64,000 nucleotides of DNA from contig CAZPGZ010000008.1 of assembly GCA_964586075.1 (NCBI GenBank), positions 1 through 64,000 of the forward strand, written 5' to 3'. A program made the translations under genes and the position numbers. This document shows, one piece after another, positions 17,771 to 25,749 of this stretch; the stretch's first letter is position 1, and every line of letters starts with the position of its first letter. The notes beneath the pieces were generated by a model, which made no database searches, was not told where the DNA came from, and was given only the letters and a program-made list of their open reading frames with translations. The stretch comes from JBAZLV01 sp964586075 (GTDB lineage Bacteria > Nitrospirota > UBA9217).

Positions 17771-17830
17771 TTTTTGAACGGCCGCCGGAAAACAACCTCT
17801 CCGGCTGCAGTTTCTTGTGAGGAGATACAC

Positions 17831-18751
17831 ATGCCGACAAAATATAAATCCAAACCGGTAAACAGTAAAACCCCCGCCGCTCCCAAGCTCAAACTCGGAC
17901 TTCCCAAAGGCAGCCTGCAGGATGCGACTTTTAAGCTGTTCGACAAAGCGGGTTATCGTATACAGGTCAATTCGAGAAGCTACTATCCCAGCGTAGACGA
18001 TCCTGATATCGAGTGCATTCTCGTACGCGCTCAGGAAATGGCCCGCTACGTTGACAACGGCATATTTGATGTAGGCCTCACCGGCAAGGACTGGGTCCTT
18101 GAGCAAAATGCCGACGTGGTCGATGTCGCAGAGCTCAAATATGCAAAGGGAGGACTCACGCCCGTCCGCTGGGTCGTGGCTGTACCTGAGGATTCCCCTA
18201 TCAAAACGCTAAAAGATTTGAAAGGAAAGCGCATCGCCACCGAACTTGTCGGCTATACCAAACGGTATCTGAAATCCAAAGGAATTCCGGCAGATGTGGA
18301 GTTCTCGTGGGGCGCTACCGAGGTGAAACCGCCGAAGCTCGCCGATGCCATCGTGGAACTTACGGAAACAGGCAATTCACTCAGAGCGAACAAACTCAGA
18401 ATCGTAGACGTCATCCTCGAATCCACCACCCGCATCATCGCGAACAAGAAAGCATGGAAGGACCCGTGGAAGAAAAAGAAAATCGAAAACCTGACCATGC
18501 TGTTGCAGGGCGCACTAGCGGCTGAGGAAAAAGTGGGGCTCAAGATGAACGCGCCCAAGGCAAACCTCAAGGAGATCTGCGGCCTGCTTCCTTCAATGCA
18601 TGCCCCGACGATCTCACACCAGACGGACCCGGCATGGGTCAGTCTCGAGGTCATTTTGGATGAAAAACAAGCCCGAAACCTGATACCCCGCCTGAAACGG
18701 CGCGGTGCATCAGGCATCGTTGAATACCCTTTGAACAAAGTGATTCCTTAA
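17831..18751 (+). CDS. hisG: ATP phosphoribosyltransferase, long (HisG_L) form
   Basis: HisG condenses ATP and PRPP in the first step of histidine synthesis. The 306-residue protein is the long form. Its catalytic domain starts KLGLPKGSLQDAT, contains DVGLTGKDW and the PRPP-loop region AIVELTETGNSLRANKL, and is followed by a C-terminal ACT-like regulatory domain (about 230-305). The long form binds histidine by itself and needs no HisZ. The start at 17831 is preceded by AGGAG; the N-terminal 20 residues are a Lys/Pro-rich extension. A terminator follows. Confidence 0.96.
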   Translation: MPTKYKSKPVNSKTPAAPKLKLGLPKGSLQDATFKLFDKAGYRIQVNSRSYYPSVDDPDIECILVRAQEMARYVDNGIFDVGLTGKDWVLEQNADVVDVAELKYAKGGLTPVRWVVAVPEDSPIKTLKDLKGKRIATELVGYTKRYLKSKGIPADVEFSWGATEVKPPKLADAIVELTETGNSLRANKLRIVDVILESTTRIIANKKAWKDPWKKKKIENLTMLLQGALAAEEKVGLKMNAPKANLKEICGLLPSMHAPTISHQTDPAWVSLEVILDEKQARNLIPRLKRRGASGIVEYPLNKVIP

Positions 18752-18754
18752 ACC

Positions 18755-18780
18755 AAAGCGGCCGAATGGCCGCTTTTTTT
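18755..18780 (+). terminator. Intrinsic terminator after hisG
   Basis: AAAGCGGCC and GGCCGCTTT form a nine-pair stem with a GAAT loop, ending in a run of Ts. It closes the rho/murA/hisD/hisG stretch before the separately expressed pilin gene. Confidence 0.88.
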
Positions 18781-18799
18781 ATCGCATTTCAGTTTTTAC

Positions 18800-18828
18800 T
18801 TGCGCCGCAATACAATTTCCTGTATATA
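18800..18828 (+). promoter_or_regulatory. Candidate promoter for the second pilin gene
   Basis: TTGCGC (18800-18805), a 17-base spacer and TATATA (18823-18828) lie between the hisG terminator and the pilin gene. A start near 18835 would give a leader of about 55 bases. Confidence 0.5.
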
Positions 18829-18889
18829 TTTTTCATGGACAAAAAATATTGTTCTTTAATCCTTTAAATCTGTTAAGGGAGGTTGCATA

Positions 18890-19327
18890 ATGATGAAGGA
18901 ACAAAGAGGTTTTACGCTTATTGAGCTGATTATCGTGATTGTTATCCTCGGTCTTCTGGCAGCGCTTGCCATACCAAAGTATATTTCCGTCCAACAGCAG
19001 GCGCGTATTGCCTCGATCAATGGCCTGGCTGGCGGGCTCAGAGGCGCGGTCGCTCTGGCACGGGCACAGTATATGGCGACCGGGAATATGACTGCTACCA
19101 CAGTCACCATGGACGGCACGGCTGTTGCCTGCGCCGCAGGCACCGGCATTCCGACCGGCGCTGCCGCGGGAATCGGGGCTGCAATGCAGGACTTGACCGG
19201 CTTTACTGGCACATACACCACTCCGACGGCGGTAACGTTCCAGTTCACCTCAAACCCGAGTGCAACCTGCGAAGCAGTTTATAACGGAACCACGGGAATA
19301 GTCACCACGGTGATAACAGGTTGCTAA
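18890..19327 (+). CDS. Type IV pilin, MshA-like, second copy
   Basis: This 145-residue prepilin has a short leader (MMKEQRG) and GFTLIELIIVIVILGLLAALAIPKY. A small Ala/Gly/Thr-rich globular domain follows, with three cysteines and the same ...TGC C-terminus as the pilin at 7975-8415. The two are clearly paralogues but differ in the globular domain. GGGAGG precedes the start; ATG codons at 18890 and 18893 are both usable. Its own promoter and terminator make it a single-gene unit sitting inside the histidine cluster. Confidence 0.87.
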   Translation: MMKEQRGFTLIELIIVIVILGLLAALAIPKYISVQQQARIASINGLAGGLRGAVALARAQYMATGNMTATTVTMDGTAVACAAGTGIPTGAAAGIGAAMQDLTGFTGTYTTPTAVTFQFTSNPSATCEAVYNGTTGIVTTVITGC

Positions 19328-19402
19328 CCGAGCGTCACCCTCGATCAGCTGTAAAACCGTAGGTTTTAAAACCACGTGCAGCTCAATTACAACTAATTTA
19401 TA

Positions 19403-19432
19403 GGGCGGCCTTCTGGCCGCCTTTTTCTTTTT
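19403..19432 (+). terminator. Intrinsic terminator after the second pilin
   Basis: GGCGGCC / GGCCGCC with a TTCT loop is followed by TTTTTCTTTTT. The predicted hisC promoter begins 16 bases further on. Confidence 0.85.
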
Positions 19433-19447
19433 ATGATAATTTCTGCT

Positions 19448-19475
19448 TGTGGCTATTTCTCTTTTCTTGTATAGT
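19448..19475 (+). promoter_or_regulatory. Candidate promoter for hisC, placing the start site at the ATG
   Basis: TTGTGG (19448-19453), a 16-base spacer and TATAGT (19470-19475) end seven bases before the hisC ATG at 19482. If used, the mRNA would be leaderless, which fits the lack of a ribosome-binding site there. Confidence 0.4.
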
Positions 19476-19481
19476 TTTATC

Positions 19482-20564
19482 ATGCGCAAAAAAATAGCAA
19501 AAATAAAAAATATCGCAAACCTTCTTAAGCCGGAAATACGCAGACTCAAGGCGTATTCCGTTGATGAATCCCCCGCCCGCCTTAAGATGGACGCCATGGA
19601 AAACCCATTTCTGTTGCCGGACGAAATCCGGCAGGAATTGGCAGAGGCCCTCAAATCCGAGCAGATCAACCGGTATCCCGATCCTTCAGCAGCTCAACTG
19701 AAAATGTCACTTGCCGACTTATGGGGTATCGGGACGCAGCGCATGGTACTGGGCAATGGGTCGGATGAGCTTATCCAGATGATCGTTCTCGCCTTCGGCG
19801 GACCGGTGCTCGTCCCCGTGCCGACGTTTGCCATGTACGAAATCATTTCCAAAACACTTGCTCAAAGCGTTGTTACCGTACCGCTCAAAAATGATTTCTC
19901 GCTTGATACGGACAAAATGCTTCAAAAAGCCCGCGATGTACGTGCAAAAGTGATCTTCCTCGCCTGTCCCAATAATCCGACGGGAAACCGCTTTTCGGAT
20001 GAAGCAATATTGAAAATACTGAGCAAAGCAAATGCAATTGTGGTCATCGATGAAGCATACTTCAGTTTCAGCGGAAAGACCTTTCTTCCCCTGCTGAGCA
20101 GTTATCCGCATATGATCATACTGCGCACCCTCTCAAAAATCGGGTTCGCAGGACTTCGGATCGGCGCGCTGACAACTTCGTCAAAACTCATCAACGAACT
20201 TGCTAAAATCAGGCTGCCATATAACATCAACACTCTTTCCCAAGCGGCTGCGGTCGTTGCGCTCAGGCATAAGAGCACACTGAATCGCCAGATTTCCCTG
20301 TTGATTTCAGCGCGAGAAAGGCTTTATAATGCCCTGTCGCAGATACACAGCATCACTGCTTATCCTTCAGAAGCAAATTTTATCCTCTTCAAAACCGGCA
20401 CTGACGCTGCATATCTGTATGAAAGACTCAGGGAATCCGGGATCCTGATCAAAAACCTGAGCAAACCAGGCATTCTGAATAATTGCCTGCGCGTAACAGT
20501 AGGCACTCCGGAAGAAAACAATGAATTTGTGGACACGGTCAAAAAAATTCTCAAGGCCGTCTGA
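19482..20564 (+). CDS. hisC: Histidinol-phosphate aminotransferase
   Basis: HisC is a PLP-dependent fold type I aminotransferase that converts imidazole-acetol phosphate to histidinol phosphate. The 360-residue protein has the substrate/PLP motifs NPFLLP, NRYPDPSA, LGNGSDELI, CPNNPTGN, VVIDEAYFSF and the Schiff-base lysine in RTLSKIGFAGLRIG. The ATG at 19482 (MRKKIAK) is chosen over a GTG at 19449, which overlaps the candidate promoter. The stop overlaps the next start as TGATG. Confidence 0.95.
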   Translation: MRKKIAKIKNIANLLKPEIRRLKAYSVDESPARLKMDAMENPFLLPDEIRQELAEALKSEQINRYPDPSAAQLKMSLADLWGIGTQRMVLGNGSDELIQMIVLAFGGPVLVPVPTFAMYEIISKTLAQSVVTVPLKNDFSLDTDKMLQKARDVRAKVIFLACPNNPTGNRFSDEAILKILSKANAIVVIDEAYFSFSGKTFLPLLSSYPHMIILRTLSKIGFAGLRIGALTTSSKLINELAKIRLPYNINTLSQAAAVVALRHKSTLNRQISLLISARERLYNALSQIHSITAYPSEANFILFKTGTDAAYLYERLRESGILIKNLSKPGILNNCLRVTVGTPEENNEFVDTVKKILKAV

Positions 20565-21235
20565 TGCACCCGATGACGTTTCAGGAGTTCAAAAAGAAAA
20601 GACACAATCGCCAACAATGCACCTGGTTTGGTTTGCCGTTCATACTCGTCGCAGGATGGTTTTTCCCCGTGCTGGGATACATTGTTCCGGCAGGTGCCGC
20701 TGTTGCTCTTCTTATAGCGCCTTATAAAGGGCGGTTTTGGTGCGACTGGCTCTGTCCGATGGGCAGTTTTTGCGATCTTTACCTGAATAAAATCAGTAAA
20801 AATGAAGCAATACCTTCTTTTTTCAGAAAAAGACTTTTTAAAACAGCAACAGGTCTCATTGCACTCGGGGCGGCAAGCCTGCTTGTATATAACATGTGGG
20901 GCACCATGAATAGTGTCGGACTCGCTCTGCTCACCATGCTGGCAGCGTCTGTGCTGCTCGGTGTGGCGTTGGGAATACAATATCATGCGCGGGGATGGTG
21001 CTCTCTTTGCCCGGTAGGAACGCTGGCCAATGCATGCTCACACAACAGGCATCATCTGCGGATTGATATATCCTGCCGAAGCTGCGGTGTGTGCGAACTG
21101 GTATGCCCCATGCAATTAAACCCCGCACAATACCGCAGAGATGGTGAAATGCGGGATGATGACTGCATACACTGCATGTGTTGTGCCTTCGTCTGCCCGC
21201 AAAAGGCGGTTGCCCCCCGCAAACAACGGAGCTGA
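20564..21235 (+). CDS. Membrane-bound 4Fe-4S protein (NapH/MauN-like)
   Basis: This 223-residue protein has four predicted membrane segments (about residues 22-50, 92-108, 115-138) and two cysteine clusters of the NapH type, WCDWLCPMG and WCSLCPVG. It ends in two 4Fe-4S ferredoxin motifs, CRSCGVCELVCP and CIHCMCCAFVCP. Such proteins pass electrons between the membrane and periplasmic or cytoplasmic redox enzymes. It overlaps hisC by one base and precedes hisB by 50 bases, so it is co-transcribed with histidine genes, but no histidine step needs it. Its partner is unknown. Confidence 0.85.
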   Translation: MHPMTFQEFKKKRHNRQQCTWFGLPFILVAGWFFPVLGYIVPAGAAVALLIAPYKGRFWCDWLCPMGSFCDLYLNKISKNEAIPSFFRKRLFKTATGLIALGAASLLVYNMWGTMNSVGLALLTMLAASVLLGVALGIQYHARGWCSLCPVGTLANACSHNRHHLRIDISCRSCGVCELVCPMQLNPAQYRRDGEMRDDDCIHCMCCAFVCPQKAVAPRKQRS

Positions 21236-21285
21236 TGATGCATTGCTCGGAACTCAAAACCTTTCTTTTTTGAAAAGGAGACCGC

Positions 21286-21876
21286 ATGCCGAGAAAGGCG
21301 ACAATCGAACGAAGAACAAAAGAAACGCAGATAAAAATCGACCTGAACCTGGATGGTACCGGCATCTACAACATAAAAACATCGGTGCCGTTCATGGACC
21401 ACATGTTCTCGCATGTAGCCAAACATGGCTTTTTCGATCTCACGGTGAAGGCAAAGGGTGATACCGAAATCGACGACCATCACACGGTCGAGGACCTAGG
21501 CATTGCCTTCGGCCAAACCCTTAAAAAGGCCCTGGGCGACAGTAAAGGCATCAGGCGGTATGGAGAGGCAACGGTCCCCATGGATGAAACACTGGCCCAG
21601 GTGGTGATGGATTTATCAGGCAGGCCCTTTCTCGTGTACGAGGTGGAACTGCCGAAAAAATACAAGCTCAAAGAGTTTGATCCTGGACTCGCTGAGGATT
21701 TCTTTCAGTCTGTGGTGAACCATGCCGGAATGAATCTTCACATCCGCCTCCTGTACGGACGGGACGTACACCATATGCTCGAAGGAATCTTCAAGGCCTT
21801 CGGGCGGGCTCTTGATCAGGCAACGGCTCTCGATCCCCGGATCAAGGGCATTCTTTCGACAAAAGGCAAAATTTAA
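21286..21876 (+). CDS. hisB: Imidazoleglycerol-phosphate dehydratase
   Basis: HisB dehydrates imidazole glycerol phosphate using two manganese ions. At 196 residues it is the monofunctional form without the phosphatase domain. The His-rich metal motifs FMDHMFSHVAKHG, DDHHTVEDLG and FFQSVVNHAGMNLH are intact. AAAGGAG precedes the ATG. The histidinol-phosphatase needed to complete the pathway is not in the window. Confidence 0.97.
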   Translation: MPRKATIERRTKETQIKIDLNLDGTGIYNIKTSVPFMDHMFSHVAKHGFFDLTVKAKGDTEIDDHHTVEDLGIAFGQTLKKALGDSKGIRRYGEATVPMDETLAQVVMDLSGRPFLVYEVELPKKYKLKEFDPGLAEDFFQSVVNHAGMNLHIRLLYGRDVHHMLEGIFKAFGRALDQATALDPRIKGILSTKGKI

Positions 21877-21971
21877 GTTCTGCTTGCCACGGAGACCGTA
21901 TAAGAAAAACGGACGGATTGTTTTCGTGCACTACTCGTCTGATACGCTTTCCGTGATGGAGACGTTTATAC

Positions 21972-22589
21972 ATGATAGCAATTATTGATTACGGCATGGG
22001 AAATTTGCGAAGCGTGCAAAAAGGATTTGAACGCGTGGGATGCGAAGCCCTGGTGACCAGGGATGCAAAAACCATCCTGAATGCCGACAAGGTCGTGCTG
22101 CCCGGAGTGGGCGCATTCCCCGATTGCATGAGAAATCTGGAACAATATGGACTCGTCGAACCGGTCCACAAAACCATCAGCGCCGGAAAACCGTTTCTCG
22201 GCATCTGCCTGGGCCTTCAGCTGCTCTTTACCGAAAGCGAGGAATTCGGATTGTCAAAAGGGCTGGGCATCATTAAAGGCAGAGTGATCCGTTTTCAGGG
22301 ACCGGCATTCACGGAACTGAAGGTGCCGCACATGGGATGGAATTCCCTTTCCATCAAACGAAAGGCCCCGGCGCTTCAGGATGTTCCGGACAAGAGCAAT
22401 GTGTATTTCGTTCATTCCTTTTATGTAGTACCGGAGGACCCGGACATTATTGCCACCACAACAACATATGGCGTAGAATTTGTTTCAAGCATCTGGAAAG
22501 ACAATATTTTTGCAACGCAGTTTCACCCGGAGAAAAGCCAGGCGCTGGGGCTGTCTATCCTGAAACATTTCGGACTGCAAAAAAGCTGA
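21972..22589 (+). CDS. hisH: Imidazole glycerol phosphate synthase, glutaminase subunit
   Basis: HisH hydrolyses glutamine and passes ammonia to HisF. The 205-residue class I amidotransferase has the N-terminal IIDYGMGNLRS, the nucleophile cysteine in FLGICLGLQLLF (near residue 79), and the catalytic His-Glu pair in ATQFHPEKSQ. The oxyanion-strand region PHMGWN is present. It lies between hisB and hisA, 95 bases after hisB. Confidence 0.96.
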   Translation: MIAIIDYGMGNLRSVQKGFERVGCEALVTRDAKTILNADKVVLPGVGAFPDCMRNLEQYGLVEPVHKTISAGKPFLGICLGLQLLFTESEEFGLSKGLGIIKGRVIRFQGPAFTELKVPHMGWNSLSIKRKAPALQDVPDKSNVYFVHSFYVVPEDPDIIATTTTYGVEFVSSIWKDNIFATQFHPEKSQALGLSILKHFGLQKS

Positions 22590-22663
22590 TTCAGTCCGCA
22601 GAGGTACGGAAAGCTCTTCACTGAATCATTCTCTGCATCAGCCATCATACAAAGGACAATTCT

Positions 22664-23410
22664 ATGCTGATCATTCCGGCAATCGATTTAAAAGACGGTA
22701 AATGCGTACGCCTCCAGCAGGGGCTCATGGACAAGGCGACAATTTATTCCGATGATCCCGCCGCTACGGCGTGCCACTGGGAATCACAGGGAGCTGAGCT
22801 GCTGCATGTCGTGGACCTGGACGGCGCCTTTGCGGGTGTTTCCAGGAATCTCGATGCCATCAAGGCAATCCGGAACGCCGTCACAATGACAATTGAAGTC
22901 GGCGGCGGAATTCGGGACATCGCCGCGATAGACACGCTGGCATCCATCGGGATCAACCGCATCATCCTCGGCACCGCCGCAATCGAGAACCCTGCGTTCG
23001 TCCGCGAAGCATGCAAAAAGTTTCCGGGTAAAATTATCGTCGGTATCGATGCAAAGGACGGTATGGTTGCGATCAAAGGCTGGGCCGAAGTGACCAGTAT
23101 GCAGGCCGTGGATCTGGCGATGCAAATGCAGGAGGCCGGGGCCACTGCCATTATCTACACGGACATAAAGCGGGACGGGATGTTGTCCGGCCCGAATATC
23201 ACGGCCACGAAAACTCTGGCGGACGCCCTGCATATCCCGGTCATTGCATCGGGCGGCGTGTCGACGATGCAGGACATTCAGAATATCCTGGCCGCACGGC
23301 ACTCCGGAATCAGCGGCGTGATAACCGGCAAGGCGATTTATAACGGCTCCCTCAATTTGAGGGAAGCTATTACCTTTGTCAAGCTGAACGACAACCTCTG
23401 CGCGAGGTAA
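22664..23410 (+). CDS. hisA: ProFAR isomerase HisA
   Basis: HisA isomerises the aminoaldose ProFAR to PRFAR. The 248-residue TIM barrel begins IIPAIDLKDGKCVRL, with the catalytic Asp8, and has the second catalytic Asp in IIYTDIKRDGM (near residue 168). The phosphate-binding motifs VGGGIRD and ASGGVS are present. Length and motifs are standard. It is followed by hisF after 50 bases. Confidence 0.96.
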   Translation: MLIIPAIDLKDGKCVRLQQGLMDKATIYSDDPAATACHWESQGAELLHVVDLDGAFAGVSRNLDAIKAIRNAVTMTIEVGGGIRDIAAIDTLASIGINRIILGTAAIENPAFVREACKKFPGKIIVGIDAKDGMVAIKGWAEVTSMQAVDLAMQMQEAGATAIIYTDIKRDGMLSGPNITATKTLADALHIPVIASGGVSTMQDIQNILAARHSGISGVITGKAIYNGSLNLREAITFVKLNDNLCAR

Positions 23411-23460
23411 CGATACGCTTTTTTTTCAACACTGATGTGAAAGGACAGCAGGACCTCGTT

Positions 23461-24315
23461 ATGTTAACCAAAAGAATCATTCCGTGCCTCGACGTGAAAG
23501 CCGGACGGGTAGTCAAAGGCGTAAGCTTCCTGAATCTGCGCGACGCGGGCGATCCGGTGGAAATCGCCAAAATTTACGATGAACAAGGCGCGGATGAGCT
23601 GACGTTTCTGGATATTACCGCATCCCATGAAGAACGCGGCATTATTCTCGATGTCGTCCGCCGCACCGCGGAGCAGGTCTTCATGCCGCTTACGGTGGGC
23701 GGCGGCATAAAAACGATCGACGACATCAGAAATCTGCTGCTCGCCGGCTGCGATAAGGTTTCCATCAATACTACGGCTGTCCACGATCCGGAATTCATCA
23801 AAAACGCATCCCTGCGTTTTGGCAGCCAGTGCATTGTTGTTGCCATTGACGCGAAACGGGTGGTCGCGCATTCACGGGACTTCAAGCCTCCGCTCACCTG
23901 GGCCGGCGATCCGAAATATAAATCCCTTTTCCTCGGCCATTTCGAGCTTCCACGCCAATCCCTGTTGCAATGGGAAGTCTATACTCACGGGGGCAGAAAT
24001 CCGATGGGAATCGATGCGGTTGCGTGGGCAAAAAAGATGGAAGAGTACGGCGCGGGAGAAATTCTCCTCACCAGTATGGACCAGGACGGTCAGAAAACCG
24101 GCTATGATCTTGAACTGACGCGAACAGTCGCCGAAGCAGTTTCCATTCCGGTCATAGCGTCCGGCGGCGTTGGGAACCTTGAACACATCTATGAAGGATT
24201 TGCCAAGGGAAAAGCGGACGCGGCACTCGCAGCGTCCATCTTTCATTTCCGGGAATTCACCATCAGACAGGCAAAAGAGTATTTGCAGGAGCGGGGTGTG
24301 CCGGTGAGGCTGTAA
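23461..24315 (+). CDS. hisF: Imidazole glycerol phosphate synthase, cyclase subunit, with insertion
   Basis: HisF uses ammonia from HisH to make imidazole glycerol phosphate and AICAR. The 284-residue TIM barrel keeps both catalytic aspartates at the standard numbers (D11 in PCLDVKAG, D130 in VVAIDAKRV), and the phosphate motifs VGGGIK and ASGGVGN. It is about 30 residues longer than usual because of an extra segment at about residues 135-170, between AIDAKRV and WEVYTHGG. The ATG at 23461 is the family start. hisI and hisE do not follow; the next gene is convergent. Confidence 0.95.
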   Translation: MLTKRIIPCLDVKAGRVVKGVSFLNLRDAGDPVEIAKIYDEQGADELTFLDITASHEERGIILDVVRRTAEQVFMPLTVGGGIKTIDDIRNLLLAGCDKVSINTTAVHDPEFIKNASLRFGSQCIVVAIDAKRVVAHSRDFKPPLTWAGDPKYKSLFLGHFELPRQSLLQWEVYTHGGRNPMGIDAVAWAKKMEEYGAGEILLTSMDQDGQKTGYDLELTRTVAEAVSIPVIASGGVGNLEHIYEGFAKGKADAALAASIFHFREFTIRQAKEYLQERGVPVRL

Positions 24316-24370
24316 GGGCAGGCTGCTGAAGCAGAGTCACGCCATCTGAGACCGCTTGCAATGGTCAGGG

Positions 24371-24760
24371 TCAGAAATACTTTTCTCCAAGAAAGTGCAG
24401 CGTTGTCTTGATAAGCTCCGCCATGTTCACCGGCTTGGTCAGATAGCCGTTCGCGCCGAGTGACAGACCCATATTCCGATCATTGCTCTCCCCCTTCGTC
24501 GTGATGATCACAATGGGGACATCACTCTTGAGCCTGGTGCGGACCTGCCGGATCAGTTCCGCGCCATCCATTTCAGGCATGACCATGTCCGTCAGGACCA
24601 GGTCGAACCGATTGCTTTCAAGCTTCGCAAGCGCGTCCTGTCCATTCACCGCCTCGGTAGTCTTGACGCCGAGCATCCGTCTCAGGTTGATCACGAGGAG
24701 CATTCGCATGATCGTGGAGTCATCCACGATCAGAACAGTTTTATCGCTCAGATTAAACAT
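24371..24760 (-). CDS. Single-domain CheY-like response regulator
   Basis: This 129-residue protein is a lone receiver domain. The acidic pocket is in VLIVDDSTIMR, the phosphoacceptor Asp is in LVLTDMVMPEMDG (near residue 58), the switch Thr is in VIITTKG and the Lys is in YLTKPVN. There is no output domain, so it probably acts through protein contacts, as CheY does in chemotaxis or pilus motility. No kinase gene is nearby. It lies 160 bases downstream of adk on the same strand. Confidence 0.9.
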   Translation of the reverse strand: MFNLSDKTVLIVDDSTIMRMLLVINLRRMLGVKTTEAVNGQDALAKLESNRFDLVLTDMVMPEMDGAELIRQVRTRLKSDVPIVIITTKGESNDRNMGLSLGANGYLTKPVNMAELIKTTLHFLGEKYF

Positions 24761-24920
24761 AGAAAGCCTTCGTGGATCGGAGGATTACGGTAAGAATCAG
24801 AAGGCGGGATGGCCCACCCCGCCTTCGTGATTTTCACGCAGAAACAAAATTATTGCCCGTTACCGGCCGATGTACACGCATCATGGGTTCCCTCACGATT
24901 ACATTCCGGCTCCGTTTTGG

Positions 24921-25574
24921 CTACTGCCTCGCGGCAACGCCGTTCTGAATCGTTTTTGCGATTGTTTCCGTGTTCGTCTCCCGCACAGCCAGCAGCATGT
25001 TTTTTTTCTCATAATATCCGATCAAGGGGGATGTCTTCTCATTGTAGACATCCAGGCGCTTCGTAATCGCTTCTACCGTCTCATCTGCGCGCTGAATCAC
25101 CGGGCTGCCGCATTTCCGGCAGGCGTCGTTCGGTCCCGGAGGATTGCTTTTTACATTATAAATTTCCTGGCACGAAGGATTCGAACAAGTCCTGCGTGTC
25201 GTCAACCGGTCGAGGATCACTTCGCGCGGCACATCCAGGTTTACCGCCAGATCGAGCCTGATGTTCAGTTTTTTCAGCAGAGCATCAAGCGCCTCCGCCT
25301 GTGGAATGGTCCTGGGAAATCCATCGAGCAGAAATCCCTTCTCCACGTCCTTTTCACGAAGCCTCTGCTCCATAATCCCCATGATAAGCGAGTCAGGAAC
25401 GAGGTCTCCCCGGTCAATATAACCCTGGGCTTCCTTGCCGAGCGGGGTCCCGGCCTTTACCGCACCGCGAAGAATATCTCCGGTAGATATCTGCACGGAA
25501 CCGTCCAATTTCGTCAAAACTTTTGCCACCGTGCCTTTTCCAGCGCCCGGGGCGCCTAACAGAATAATTCTCAT
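24921..25574 (-). CDS. adk: Adenylate kinase, zinc-lid type
   Basis: Adk interconverts ATP, AMP and ADP. The 217-residue protein has the P-loop LGAPGAGKGT at the N-terminus, the AMP-binding DGFPRTIPQA, and a long LID (about 125-162). The LID carries four cysteines in two pairs (CSNPSC and CRKC), which bind zinc as in Gram-positive and some deltaproteobacterial enzymes. GAGGAGG precedes the ATG. A promoter candidate lies just upstream. Confidence 0.97.
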   Translation of the reverse strand: MRIILLGAPGAGKGTVAKVLTKLDGSVQISTGDILRGAVKAGTPLGKEAQGYIDRGDLVPDSLIMGIMEQRLREKDVEKGFLLDGFPRTIPQAEALDALLKKLNIRLDLAVNLDVPREVILDRLTTRRTCSNPSCQEIYNVKSNPPGPNDACRKCGSPVIQRADETVEAITKRLDVYNEKTSPLIGYYEKKNMLLAVRETNTETIAKTIQNGVAARQ

Positions 25575-25614
25575 CCAACAGCCTCCTCACCTGCAAATGC
25601 AAAATATTTTTTTT

Positions 25615-25643
25615 ATTATCATATGAACGGGGGGGGAAATCAA
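25615..25643 (-). promoter_or_regulatory. Candidate promoter for adk
   Basis: On the minus strand TTGATT (25643-25638), a 17-base spacer containing a run of Cs, and GATAAT (25620-25615) precede adk by about 40 bases. Confidence 0.5.
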
Positions 25644-25749
25644 GAAAAAAGTCGCAGGAGAACGGAACAAGAGAAGAAACATCCACGCCAAGGCTGCCCG
25701 ATTGTAGTGCGCTGGGACGGTATGCACCGGAAAAACTTTTCTTTTTGTT

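Noticed and set aside
24801..24825. GC-rich hairpin between adk and the receiver gene as a terminator
   Set aside because: The stem is good, but no T-run follows on either strand. It may be a leader structure, but nothing supports a function.
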